This document shows, in pieces, positions 24,901 to 37,774 of a stretch of DNA of 64,000 nucleotides. Below the pieces are notes generated by a model. The model saw only the letters and a program-made list of their open reading frames with translations. It had not been told where the DNA came from and made no database searches. The position numbers and the translations under genes are program-made. Within the stretch, counting starts at the first letter, position 1; each line of letters opens with the position of its first letter. This DNA comes from Nipponacmea schrenckii (taxonomy: Eukaryota; Mollusca; Gastropoda; Lottiidae): contig JAUJPP010000006.1 of NCBI GenBank assembly GCA_030562195.1, positions 2,728,001-2,792,000 on the forward strand. The letters run 5' to 3'.

Positions 24901-27900
24901 GGTTCTTCTACAATTTATCACACCATACAGCTCCTATTTCAAATCTAGCTTCAGGTTCTTCTACAATTTATCACACCATACAGCTCCTATTTCAAATCTA
25001 GCTTCAGTTCTTCTTCAATTTATCACACCATACAGCTCCTATTTCAAATTAGCTTCAGGTCCTTCTACTATTTATCACACCATACAGCTCCTATTTCAAA
25101 TCTAGCTTCAGGTTCTTCTAAAATTTTAGCCACACCATACAGCTCCTATTTCAAATCGAGCTTCAGGTTCTTCTACAATTCACACCATACAGCTCCTATT
25201 TCAAATCTAGCTTCAGGTTCTTCTACAATTCATCACACCATACAGCTTCTATTTCAAATCTAGCTTCAGGTTCTTCTACAATTCACACCATACAGCTCCT
25301 ATTTCAAATCTAGCTTCAGGTTCTTCTACTATTCATCACACCATATAGCTCCTATTTAAAATCTAGCTTCAGGTTCTTCTACAATTTATCACACCATACA
25401 GCTCCTATTTCAAATCTAGCTTCAGGTTCTTCTACTATTCATCACACTATACAGCTATATTCAAATCTAGCTTCAGGTTCTTCTACAATTTATCACACCA
25501 TACAGCTCCTATTTCAAATCTAGCTTCAGGTTCTTCTTCAATTTATCACACCATACAGCTCCTATTTCAAATCTAGCTTCAGGTTCTTCTACAATTTATC
25601 ACACCATACAGCTCCTATTTCAAATCTAGCTTCAGGTTCTTCTACAATTTATCACACCATACAGATCCTATTTCAAATATAGCTTCAGGTCCTTCTACAA
25701 TTTATCACACCATACAGCTCCTATTTCAAATATATCTTCAGGTTCTTCTACAATTTATCACACCATACAGCTCCTATTTCAAATATATCTTCAGGTTCTT
25801 CTACAATTTATCACACCATTCAGCTCCTATTTCAAATCTAGCTTCAGCTTCTTCTTCAATTTACAAACCATACAGCTCCTATTTCAAATATAGCTTCAGC
25901 TTCTTCTACAATTCATCACACTATACAGCTCCTATTTCAAATCTAGCTTCAGGTTCTTCTACAATTTCACACCATACAGCTCCTATTTAAAATCTAGCTT
26001 CAGCTTCTTCTTCAATTTATCAAACCATACAGCTCCTATTTCAAATATAGCTTCAGCTTCTTCTACAATTCATCACACTATACAGCTCCTATTTCAAATC
26101 TAGTTTCAGGTTCTTCTTCTATTTATCACACCATACAGCTCCTATTTCAAATCTAGCTTCAGGTTCTTCTACAATTTATCAGACTATACAGCTCCTATTT
26201 AAAATTAGCTTCAGGTTCTTCTACAATTTATAACACCATACAGCTCCTATTTCAAATCTAGCTTCAGGTTCTTCTACAATTTATCACACCATACAGCTCC
26301 TATTTCAAATCTAGCTTCAGGTTCTTCTACAATTTATCACACCATACAGCTCCTATTTCAAATCTAGCTTCAGCTTCTTCTTCAATTTATCACACCATAC
26401 AGCTCCTATTTCAAATATATCTTCAGGTTCTTCTACAATTTATCACACCATACAGCTCCTATTTCAAATCTAGCTTCAGGTTCTTCTACAATTCATCACA
26501 CCATACAGCTCCTATTTCAAATCTATCTTCAGGTCTTCTAAAATTTATCACACCATACAGCTCCTATTTCAAATCTAGCTTCAGGTTCTTCTACAATTTA
26601 TCACACCATACAGCTCCTATTTCAAATCTATCTTCAGGTTCTTCTACAATTTATCACACCATACAGCTCCTATTTCAAATCTAGCTTCAGGTTCTTCTAC
26701 AATTTATCACACCATACAGCTCCTATTTCAAATCTAGCTTCAGGTTCTTCTACAATTTATCACACCATACAGCTCCTATTTCAAATCTAGCTTCAGGTTC
26801 TTCTACAATTTATCACACCATACAGCTCCTATTTCAAATCTAGCTTCAGGTTCTTCTACAATTTATCACACCATACAGCTCCTATTTCAAATCTAGCTTC
26901 AGGTTCTTCTACAATTTATCACACCATACAGCTCCTATTTCAAATCTAGCTTCAGGTTCTTCTACAATTTATCACACCATACAGCTCCTATTTCAAATCT
27001 AGCTTCAGGTTCTTCTACAATTTATCACACCATACAGCTCCTATTTCAAATCTAGCTTCAGGTTCTTCTACAATTCATCACACTATACAGCTCCTATTTC
27101 AAATCTAGCTTCAGGTTCTTCTACAATTTATCACACCATACAGCTCCTATTTCAAATCTAGCTTCAGGTTCTTCTACAATTTATCACACCATACAGCTCC
27201 TATTTCAAATATAGCTTCAGGTTCTTCTACAATTATCACACCATACAGCTCCTATTTCAAATCTAGCTTCAGGTTCTTCTACAATTTATCACACCATACA
27301 GCTCCTATTTCAAATCTAGCTTCAGGTTCTTCTTCAATTTATCACACCATACAGCTCCTATTTCAAATCTAGCTTCAGGTTCTTCTTCAATTTATCACAC
27401 CATACAGCTCCTATTTCAAATCTAGCTTCAGGTTCTTCTACAATTTATCACACCATACAGCTCCTATTTCAAATCTAGCTTCAGGTTCTTCTACAATTTA
27501 TCACACCATACAGCTCCTATTTCAAATCTAGCTTCAGGTTCTTCTACAATTTATCACACCATACAGCTCCTATTTCAAATCTAGCTTCAGGTTCTTCTTC
27601 AATTTATCACACCATACAGCTCCTATTTCAAATCATAGCTTCAGGTTCTTCTACAATTTATCACACCATACAGCTCCTATTTCAAATCTAGCTTCAGGTT
27701 CTTCTACAATTTATCACACTATACAGCTCCTATTTCAAATCTAGCTTCAGGTTCTTCTACAATTTATCACACCATACAGCTCCTATTTCAAATATATCTT
27801 CAGGTTCTTCTACAATTTATCACACCATACAGCTCCTATTTCAAATCTAGCTTCAGGTTCTTCTACAATTTATCACACCATACAGCTCCTATTTCAAATA

Positions 27901-30900
27901 TAGCTTCAGGTTCTTCTACAATTTATCACACCATACAGCTCCTATTTCAAATATAGCTTCAGGTTCTTCTACAATTTATCACACCATACAGCTCCTATTT
28001 CAAATCTAGCTTCAGGTTCTTCTACAATTTATCACACCATACAGCTCCTATTTCAAATCTAGCTTCAGGTTCTTCTTCAATTTATCACACCATACAGCTC
28101 CTATTTCAAATCTAGCTTCAGGTTCTTCTACAATTTATCACACCATACAGCTCCTATTTCAAATCTAGCTTCAGGTTCTTCTTCAATTTATCACACCATA
28201 CAGCTCCTATTTCAAATATATCTTCAGGTTCTTCTACAATTCATCACACCATACAGCTCCTATTTCAAATCTAGCTTCAGGTTCTTCTACAATTCATCAC
28301 ACCATACAGCTCCTATTTCAAATCTAGCTTCAGGTTCTTCTTCAATTTATCACACCATACAGCTCCTATTTCAAATCTAGCTTCAGGTTCTTCTACAATT
28401 CATCACACCATACAGCTCCTATTTCAAATCTAGCTTCAGGTTCTTCTACAATTATCACACCATACAGCTCCTATTTAAAATCTAGCTTCAGCTTCTTCTT
28501 CAATTTATCACACCATACAGCTCCTATTTCAAATCTAGCTTCAGGTTCTTCTACAATTTATCACACCATACAGCTCCTATTTCAAATCTAGCTTCAGGTT
28601 CTTCTTCAATTTATCACACCATACAGCTCCTATTTCAAATCTAGCTTCAGGTTCTTCTACAATTCATCACACTATACAGCTCCTATTTCAAATCTAGCTT
28701 CAGGTTCTTCTACAATTCATCACACCATACAGCTCCTATTTCAAATCTAGCTTCAGGTTCTTCTACAATTTATCACACTATACAGCTCCTATTTCAAATC
28801 TAGCTTCAGGTCCTTCTACAATTTATCACACCATACAGCTCCTATTTCAAATCTAGCTTCAGGTTCTTCTACAATTTATCACACCATACAGCTCCTATTT
28901 CAAATCTAGCTTCAGGTTCTTCTTCAATTTATCACACCATGCAGCTTCTATTTCAAATCTAGCTTCAGGTTTTTCTACAAGTCATCACACCACACAGCTC
29001 CTATTTCAAATCTAGCTTCAGGTTCTTCTACAATTTATCACACCATACAGCTCCTATTTCAAATCTAGCTTCAGCTTCTTATTCAATTTATCACACCATA
29101 CAGCTCCTATTTCAAATCTAGCTTCAGGTCCTTCTACAATTTATCAAACCATACAGCTCCTATTTCAAATCTAGCTTCAGGTTCTTCTTCAATTTATCAC
29201 ACCATACAGCTTCTATTTCAAATCTAGCTTCAGGTTCTTCTACAATTCATCACACTATACAGCTCCTATTTCAAATCTAGCTTCAGGTTCTTCTATAATT
29301 CATCACACCATACAGCTCCAATTTCAAATCTAGCTTCAGGTTCTTCTACAATTTATCACACCATACAGATCCTATTTCAAATATATCTTCAGGTCCTTCT
29401 ACAATTCATCACACCATACAGCTCCTATTTCAAATATATCTTCAGGTCCTTCTACAATTCATCACACCATACAGCTCCTATTTCAAATCTAGCTTCAGGT
29501 TCTTCTACAGGTCATCACACCACACAGCTCCTATTTCAAATCTAGCTTCAGGTTCTTCTACAATTTATCGCACCATACAGCTCCTATTTCAAATCTAGCT
29601 TCAGGTTCTTCTACAATTCACCACACCATACAGCTCCTGTTTAAACCCTTGTCATCGACATCTGGATATATACTTTTCAAATTTAAAATCCGAAATCTAT
29701 TGAGTTACAACTAGGTGTTGTTAACTTACTCTGATATTTCTTGTACATGATAACCATAATAACAAATACAATAACAGCTACTACAATAACAATAACAACT
29801 GTCACACCAACAATCACTTTATTTCTCTCTACCAGTTCTCGGTTTGTAGTTTCTGAAAGGTATAAGTTTCTGAATCAGGACAAAGAAGCACGTGGGTTAA
29901 AAACACAATAAATACCAAAGCAGTTCTTTTTCTTTTGAAACTATAAGATTGAATGCATTATTATGTTCAGAATAGAGATAAAAAGTAATGATAATTATTG
30001 AATAGCCTACCATTAGTAAAGTATGAGCAGTGGTAAATAAAATTAAAAGAATCTATTGTAGCCTGTAGAGTAAGCAAGAGCCAAATGTCTAAAGACTGAC
30101 AGGTCGAGGGGACTATTACAATGAAAGCCTAAAATAACTTTGTGGGTATATAAGAACCGCAAAGCATTGTAAAGTATGAGCAAAAATGATTTTTTACCTC
30201 CAGTTCTAATGCACCTAATTAGGTAATGAAGATTGGCAACGTCACATAGGAAGCAACGAGGGAAATTGTGCAAGGACAGCAGCATTTGGGGGGGGAGGAT
30301 TTCTTTAAAATACATCATGCAGCACACCGGGGGCCTCGTATTATTGTCTCATTCAAAGGACTAGACAATTTTTTTTTCGGGTTGAAAAATACACTAGTTC
30401 ATCTCGAGATTGAACTCTGGAAGGTTGGCGAGGAATTATCTCACTCACTGAACGCAAATCATTTGTAAAATATAAGCAATGCATGGATTAAGTTTTAGCA
30501 TATCATGGATATATTATTTTTGCAAAGCATGAATAAAGTATTAGCATGCAAATAAGAATTACACGGAAATAACACACAGGAAACTACACAGGAAAATGTA
30601 TAAGTATGAAGTTTGTAATAGGTTGACATTGTAAAGATGTATAAGATGGAGTTTGTAATAGCTTGACATTGTAAAGATGTATAAGATAAAGTTTGTAATA
30701 ACTTGACATTGTGAAGATGTATAAGATGAAGTTGGTAATAGCTTGACATTGTGAAGATGTATAAGATGTAGTTAGCAATAGCTTGACATTGTGAAGATGT
30801 ATAAGATGTAGTTTGCAATAGCTTGACATTGTGAAGATGTTTAAGATGTAGTTAGCAATAGCTTGACATTGTGAAGATGTATAAGATGTAGTTAGCAATA

Positions 30901-33900
30901 GCTTGACATTGTGAAGATGTATAAGATGTAGTTAGCAATAGCTTGACATTGTGAAGATGTATAAGATGTAGTTAGCAATAGCTTGACATTGTGAAGATGT
31001 ATAAGATGAAGATTGCAATACCTTGATTATGAAGATGATGATAACTAGGAGTCAAGTTTTAGTCTAATAACAATAGAATAATGAAAATCTTTCAGAGCAA
31101 AAGCAACATTTGAACCAAAACAGCACTAGTCACCGTATAGTTTCACTATGTATTTCTATCTTTACAAAGGAACCTACATTCTATTTTTTTCTATAACAGG
31201 ATACAGTCTCTATTTCAGTGGCGTCCTCAAGATTTTATTGATTGAGAGTGGGGAATCCAATATACTTTATTTTCTTTTGTAGAATTTAGCAGGCATGTGG
31301 TTCAGATGGCCTTTCATCCTTGCTTAAGAGGATGTCATTGAAAGGGGGCCATCAATCTCTTATGTTTTCTTCTACAGATATAAGCAGGCATGTGTGGGAT
31401 TTGTTTAAGTGTGGCCTTCCCTTGGACACATTTCAAACGTGGCATTCATTTTGTATAGTCAGAATGAGTGGGGTAGGGTAATGGACCATTTATTACTGCC
31501 TATACACTGATTGTTTAACTGGGAAAATGTCTAGCTAGTATTTCTAAGGACATACCTCTAACACTTAGAGTAAAATTCTTCTTGACTTCTCCATGAGTGT
31601 TGTTAACCAGACAGACGTAAACACCTTCATGAGAATTATTGACCTTGTCAATTTTCAATTCATTTCCGATATTATGCTCTGTTACATAAATCGAACCACT
31701 TGATTTGAGGTCTTCGAAACTTTTTTCCCATCTTACATCACACTTTGGGCGACACTTTGCTGAACATCTTACTTTCAAATCCTCATTTTTATTTACAAAT
31801 ATCTCCCTTTGATCTGGCTCTAGTTTCACATCGATTGGGGAATCTGACAATGTAATAAATATTTAAATAAACAGCTTCAGTGGGATATCGTCAGCAAGGA
31901 CTTTTTGTTAAAGAGCACACAAAAACCATTGTTGGATCTGGTTTACCTTGAGTTTTGGTTAGAAAACATCTCCTGCTGTTGAAATATGTTTTTGGAAAAC
32001 AACCAAGTCTACCAGGAGAAAAGGATTACAATAACCAAAGTCTTCTAGGCCACAAGACAGCGTCACATATACACAATCTGATTGTGAATAAAGAATGAAA
32101 AACTCACGTTGAGGTCGAACTGTATAGATTTCGCTCTCCAAGACATTATTACACTCTTCAATATTCATAACTAAAAATATTTTATGCAATATTAATACAA
32201 AATACCTAGTCCCAACCACAACAAGTGGTTGTCTACCACGAAACGCCCACTTTAAAGTATATTTCTGTTTAAAAACAGGTTATTTGGGCTTCATTAATAT
32301 ACATGACCACACAGAATTTCATATAAATCAGACAAAATCTGTAGTCACTATCGTGTTAACAAACTAATGTTGATGTTGACATTTACACAAAAACAGTGCA
32401 ATGAAAAATCGTCAATGTCAAACTTGTTCAAGATTTCATTAAAAAATTATCGTAGCAAATTCCATTCAAATAAGATGAAAATTAGTCTCTATCTCGTTCA
32501 CTAGCCAATGTTGGACCGACACAAAGGGGTGACGACATTATACAACCACATTAATAATGTGTGTGTATAAAAACAGTGGTTGCTAAATAACTTGACAATC
32601 TATTATGGATCAAGAAACATCTCTAAATTAGCATAAATATTAATGCCCAATTATATTTACCATCACAATGTTTCGCTGTGGTCTGTAGTTTTTGATAACA
32701 AGGGAGATAATCTGTAGCCAAACACGTAAAGTTTCCCCCATCATGGCCTACAGTAACGTTAATTTGAGATAAAGATGGATCTCCGTCAGTCATTTTCATT
32801 CCATTTCTATACCACACTGTGTACATGGACAGTTGATAATCTCCTATACTGGTTGAATGACTGTGACATTCAAGTTGTATGATTGAAGTATAGTTATTTT
32901 CTGGTTTTAAAACAAGATTTGATGGAGACCGTCCTTTAATTATGGGCTTCTCTGAAACACATGATATTAAATATTGAAATGATGACAAAGTCTTGGCTGA
33001 GATATATCACTAAACTGTAATATAATAAGTACTTTAGAAGGTGTCGCTAGCAAGGCAGGACAACCTCATCCTTAAGGAACACCTGACCTGATACAACAGA
33101 ATTTTAACAACCAATATACAGGTAATCTCAATTCCATTTACCATATTTAATGAATAATATCAGAACCAATTACAGGAAACAGAAACAAACATAAAACTGA
33201 TAGAACTATGTCATATGGGACCAGGTACCGTCGACCATCTGGTGTATGTAAGATACATTACAAACTGTTCCTATACAGACACAGTAGATTGGGACTAACT
33301 TTCGCCTTATTATTCTATAAAGTATAAACAAACGAATAACTCACCTGCGATAATCACAGCTTTCTGTCCCAAACAAAATGTTTTAAATATTATCGAATAT
33401 ATTCCAGCATCTTCTCTTTTTTAGTTTTTTCTTTTTGACCACGAAGGTATCTTTAGTGATAAAGATGTCTGTCAGATTACCGGCCCACTGAGTAAGCTTA
33501 CCATTCTTATAAATAGTCATAGTATTATTTAACTTAACAGTATAATTCAGGACCCCGGTTGTATTTGCGTAGATCGTCGACTTCAGTTTCCCTCTAAGGT
33601 CGGAAACTGGAAAATTTATAATCAGATCTTCTCCAAGTCGACCTACAATTACGTCTGTTTTGTTGCACTCATCACTATTAACTACAAAAATAAAATAGAG
33701 TAATTTACATGTAGATAAAGATTATACAGGTTTGAAAATATCTAAACTAATGAAACCATGTTTTATTATGTCATTGCAAGCTAAATAGGCCACAAAGTAA
33801 AAAAACAATAATAATCCATTGAGATAAACCTATTTTGAAGCGTCCACATTTGTGGACGTTGGGACCATATAAGGATAATTTTCATATTATGTTAAATATG

Positions 33901-35110
33901 TTATGATGTATATTTGAAATTATTAAATCTGGTTATATGAAGGTACATGAATGTTATATGTTAGATTTAAATAATATTTTGATTTAAAATCATCATGTCT
34001 GTTTTCTCCAACTAACCACTAACGATTTCAACAAATATAACCATAGTACTTGAGATATAACAGACATCCTGTTTTAATAGTAACATGTGTAAAATATAAA
34101 GGAATAACAATACTATTATTTTAACAGGAATCAAATTATGCAGGACTTGTCATTACAATATGTATCAAGAAGAATAAAACAGTTCTGTAACATGAATATG
34201 ACTAGATAACAATTAAACTAAGGACAGTTTGATAATAACACAGGTCATCTCTTGGATCTGGTTGAGATGTTATTATACGCCTCCATTCTGTCACAAAGAA
34301 CGACACCAACCCATGCTCACATAATACTGTTTAATACCAAGAATTTAAGGAAATTTTACATCGATTGACTCATCAAAGTTTTATATTTTGTCTGCCTTTA
34401 CCCATGACAAGTATGGAACGATTTATGCATACTTTTCTATATCATATCTGTTATTTTAAGGACATAAGAACCACGTTATAGTTTCAGATGTTGGATGCAC
34501 TACGGAAGCTCAAATACGAGATGCTTTTTGATTGTTGAATTTTGAATTTAAAAAAACTACTTTTATGTTTGTAATAAAAACTTATGAATTTTTAATTTTC
34601 TTTTGAAAAGTAATTTTACAAGATCAAAAGTATTTTTTTTAAGTCAAAATTCAAAGATAAAAAAGCAATCTTTATAAAATTAAATTTTTATCGAACATAG
34701 ATATCACTAAATAATATCTGTCCCTTTGTTTATGACGTATTGTCAAAGAAAGGGCGTTAAAGTGTTAAGAGTTTTAGGTTTGGAACATTTGCGTCTATTT
34801 CAGCCTTTAAGAGCCATTTTGAATGTTTTAAACCTTTGAATACAGGCAGATGTTTTGGAATCGATTCATTTCTGTAAAAAATTATTGTTGATAAAATATC
34901 TGGCTATTTTAACTTTAGGTATTTATTATCTATAACATGTGGTTAAACAAGGCTTATTTTAGTCAGTGCTAAATATAAACACTGATCGGTTGTCGAAATG
35001 CTAAAGTCGACGGACAATGACCGATTTTAGTCTAGGATTAAAATGAAATTACAATATTTACCTGATTTTAGATAGGACATCAGCATTGAAATCAAAATTA
35101 GCCACAACAT
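21937..35110 (-). CDS. Ig-superfamily membrane receptor with two ITIM-like motifs
   Basis: Type I surface receptor rebuilt from nine exons: 35110-35062, 33681-33345, 32951-32661, 32170-32108, 31843-31556, 29852-29730, 23038-22991, 22564-22470, 22104-21937. Introns are GT/AG and nearly all phase 1, typical of shuffled Ig modules. Exon 1 encodes a signal peptide (MLWLILISMLMSYLKSG). Exons 2, 3 and 5 are Ig-like. Exons 3 and 5 keep the C...W...C core (LECHS, VWYRNG, FTC; KVRCSA, VRWEKS, YVC). Exon 2 has DAGIY but lacks the paired cysteines. Exon 4 is a 21-residue linker with one Cys. Exon 6 gives one membrane span (about 355-378) followed by YKKYQ. The last exon carries INYAEL and VVYSKI, two ITIM consensus sequences with tyrosines 24 residues apart, then an acidic tail DSDDED. 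The total is about 486 aa. One extra A in the A6 run at 33417-33422 shifts the frame in exon 2: either an assembly homopolymer error or a real null allele. The donor after 22991 (gttgg) is weak. No orthologue name is justified. Confidence 0.85.
23105..29643. repeat. 53-bp satellite array, about 123 copies, inside a receptor intron
   Basis: A 6.5-kb array of 53-bp units (acaatttatcacaccataca, then gctcctatttcaaatctagc, then ttcaggttcttct) in the intron between the membrane exon (29730) and the next tail exon (23038). Common variants are atatagc/ctagc/atatct, ttcttct/tccttct/ttcttctt and aattcatc/aatttatc. The atatagc form dominates the first kilobase of the array (23.1-23.8 kb on the plus strand). 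On the minus (gene) strand every unit has an acceptor-like attgtag and a donor-like gtatgg 32 bp apart. Confidence 0.97.
30596..31035. repeat. 40-bp tandem array, about 11 copies
   Basis: Units of 40 bp (gatgtagttagcaatagctt, then gacattgtgaagatgtataa) in the intron between the third Ig exon and the membrane exon of the minus-strand receptor. Variants at the left (gaagtttgtaata) shift to a homogenised form at the right. Minus-strand ORFs across it repeat one peptide and are repeat artefacts. Confidence 0.93.
33417..33422 (-). other. Homopolymer frameshift in the first Ig exon
   Basis: A run of six A on the gene strand. Before it the exon reads ...DTFVVKKKKL. After it the expected Ig ending (KREDAGIYSIIF..., then a phase-1 donor) is only open in the +1-shifted frame. 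With one fewer A the exon would keep the phase 1-1 pattern of its neighbours. The site sits in a nearly pure A/G tract, where base-calling errors are common. Confidence 0.75.
33841..33858. repeat. Perfect short inverted repeat
   Basis: cgtccaca-tt-tgtggacg: eight-base arms with a two-base loop, in the intron between the signal-peptide exon and the first Ig exon. It may be the end or core of a small palindromic element. No role is known. Confidence 0.6.
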
Positions 35111-36245
35111 TTTATCTCTCACTCGTGAAAATAGAAAATACGTTACACCAATAAAATATCGGACATGTGTCAACTTTTCATGGCCAAGTCAATAATAAAC
35201 TCAAGAAATAAAACATACAGAAAGAAAACGCAATTCTTCCTTGTCATTATCCTGTGAAAAAACATGTGTATGAAAGCGAAAATGATGTGGATTCTTCTAT
35301 AGGCCCTAGTAATGACATTTCTACCAACAGGTAATAATGATCGCTATGAGTAATTTTATTGGACATTGATAGATTCCCAGAGAATACAATAATATGATGT
35401 AGAATTCATTGAAACCCTTAGCGGGCAGTCGTAATGAAATTTTCTATAGAAATACAGGAATGGGGACCTTCATTTCGTATTTATACCCTAGTTACCAAGA
35501 CACAAGCTGCTTGTGTTTGCATCATATTAAACTTCTCTGCATAGAAAAGGGTTCGTGATTTGTTAGGTTTATATATGTATCAGATTACGGTGTGATTCCG
35601 ATATTAATATTCTAACAAGAGTATTCAATAGTTTCTTTCTATTACCTATTACGCCGTATTTCAATAAAGGAAAAAATCAACATTGACACCTGCATTATAA
35701 TAAGATTGGTTGAGTTTGTCATTTAAGGAAATAATACAGTCACATGACTATCACTTACACTATAATAATATCTAGCTAGGGTCTCCATAACCTTTAAGGA
35801 TGTAAAAGTAATCAGTTTCAGAATGAGTGTCCCTATTATATTAAGTTTTATAAACTAACGTCTAACGTCTATTATAATATCTAGCTAGGGTCTAACGGAA
35901 ATAATACATTTCATTTAAAATCAGTTTCACAATGAGTCTCTCTTATATTATATAGACTGGTTCACTGTGGCATTGAAGAAAATAACACAGTTTTAATTTT
36001 AACGAAAGAATTTAACAGTAACAACGTAATCAATAAAGATTCAGAAACTGGCTGACATACTTTGTTGATGTCGCTCTGATTTATTTCATTTAAAAATAGA
36101 CAATGGGAATTTGAATCGGAAAACGAAACATTTCTTTTATTAATGTGATAACATTTCATATAAGTGCTACAAGCTTTTTATGATAAAGATCACTCGACAT
36201 TTGGAAATCACAAAAAGAGTAGGCTTATGTTACTGTCACTATGTC
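35111..36245. other. 5' flank of the minus-strand receptor
   Basis: AT-rich sequence that should hold the receptor's 5' UTR and promoter. A short direct duplication (tataataatatctagctagggtct) is seen at about 35761-35785 and 35870-35894. No further gene is supported. Confidence 0.45.
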
Positions 36246-36540
36246 ACTGAAAATACATTTACCGTTAATGTAGGGCAATATGAGGTATCTAGTGTAACAA
36301 ACCCCAGAAATACATTTCCCGTTAATGTAGGGCAATATAAGGTATCTAGTGTAACAAACCCCAGAAATACATTTCCCGTTAATGTAGGGCAATATAAGGT
36401 ATCTAGTGTAACAAACCCATGAAATACATTTCCCGTTAATGTAGGGCAATATAAGGTATCTAGTGTAACAAACTCCAGAAATACATTTCCCGTTAATGTA
36501 GGGCAATATAAGGTATCTAGTGTAACAAACCCCAGAAATC
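36246..36540. repeat. 57-bp tandem array, five copies
   Basis: Five units of 57 bp (aatacatttcccgttaatgt, then agggcaatataaggtatcta, then gtgtaacaaaccccaga), nearly identical. 57 is divisible by three, so open frames on both strands are expected and not counted as genes. Confidence 0.93.
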
Positions 36541-36960
36541 TGTTAGACTGAAGGGAAATTTCAAAATATAAATATAAGGGACGCTACTCCACTTTTATAC
36601 CTCTTGGTGATTTTAATAGTTTATCCACTGAAAGACAATAGGATGTTATTCTGAATACTCACAACAAATTTTTATCGCAATTGGACCATTTTTTCTACTG
36701 TAAATCCATTTTTTAAATTTTAAATTATTGTGGTCTGAATCTATTTTTCAATATTCCGTGATCGGCTAATGATGTCATGAAGTTTAAAAATGAAAGAAGA
36801 CCTCGTTGTAAACATTCTCCATAGGAAAAGAAAGGTGGAAAGAAGAACAAGAATCAGTGACTTTCCGGAAAAATGGTATTTGGAACGAACTGTAACATTT
36901 TATATGTCGTTATTTATTTTGGAATATATTGTCTATTTTTGGACATTATTGCTAGAATTA

Positions 36961-36975
36961 CTAACCCTAACCCTA

Positions 36976-37008
<33 letters not shown>

Positions 37009-37012
37009 CCTA
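36961..37012. repeat. Short interstitial telomere-like tract
   Basis: About eight units of ccctaa with two cccta-aa length variants (ccctaaaccctaa). This is the C-rich strand of the TTAGGG-type animal telomere repeat, sitting far from any end in this window. Confidence 0.9.
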
Positions 37013-37774
37013 CTCCGTTCTGCTCAAAGAGACACCTGGTAACTGAATTGTTAATGGCAGTAAATGATTGATTATTACTCTTAGATTACTTTAATGCCCT
37101 TCTATACTCAACCAATGTATAAATGTGTACTGGTAAATCTATTGAATTGCTCCATGACTCTGTGTATCTGTCTTTATTGGTAGTTATCTCCCTTTAAGAA
37201 GAACAGGACAACAAGATAATAAATGTCAGTAAATTATCATTCATTAGAAGTTGTCAATCATCATCATATCCATGGTGAATATTCGTGATACCCACTAGGC
37301 TTCTTCAATAAAATAGCCCCACTAGTTGACAAATGCCAATTATAAGACGTGAGGACTAGTTAAATTCTATGATTCTCTAAAAACAATATTGGTAAAAGTA
37401 TAAGCCTACACTGCCTAATTATTTGTTCATTTTTTCACCTAAATGCCTTTCGACTCTCTTTAGTAGCTTTGGTTGTTGCTTTTGACGGAGTTTTTTTTTT
37501 TGTTGTTGAAAAGTCTGGTATACCCAATTTCCATTTCCGTTGGAACTGTTGAAATCTAATACATTATATGTATGTATTCGGGATTCTGAAACACAACACA
37601 CCAAATTATCAAAAAGGAGTGAAAACTTTCGTAATGATACCATTAGGTATATACCCAGAATTGTAGTGAGCACAAGCCAAATGTGAACCGATCAGCGAAC
37701 TGACCGACGGATTGACGGGGGATTACAATATACCCCCAAAATATTTGTGGCAAATAAAAATTTAAAAAGTTTCC
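37013..37774. other. Spacer, nothing firmly recognised
   Basis: Contains a gttatctccctttaag motif near 37183, the reverse complement of the aagggagataac-type dispersed motif. A minus-strand frame at 37419-37580 begins after a gtttcag acceptor-like site and is Lys/Gln-rich at its end. It has no recognisable domain and I do not call it a gene. Confidence 0.4.

Noticed and set aside
23105..29643. Regularly spaced repeats that could suggest a CRISPR array
   Set aside because: The units are directly adjacent with no unique spacers, and the setting is an intron of an animal gene.
30043..30468. Minus- and plus-strand ORFs of 94 and 66 aa
   Set aside because: They lie in an intron of the minus-strand receptor and have no splice sites or domain.
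37419..37673. Minus-strand 84-aa ORF with an acceptor-like site and a Lys/Gln-rich end
   Set aside because: No donor or partner exon and no recognisable domain. Part of the Lys/Gln richness comes from an A-run.
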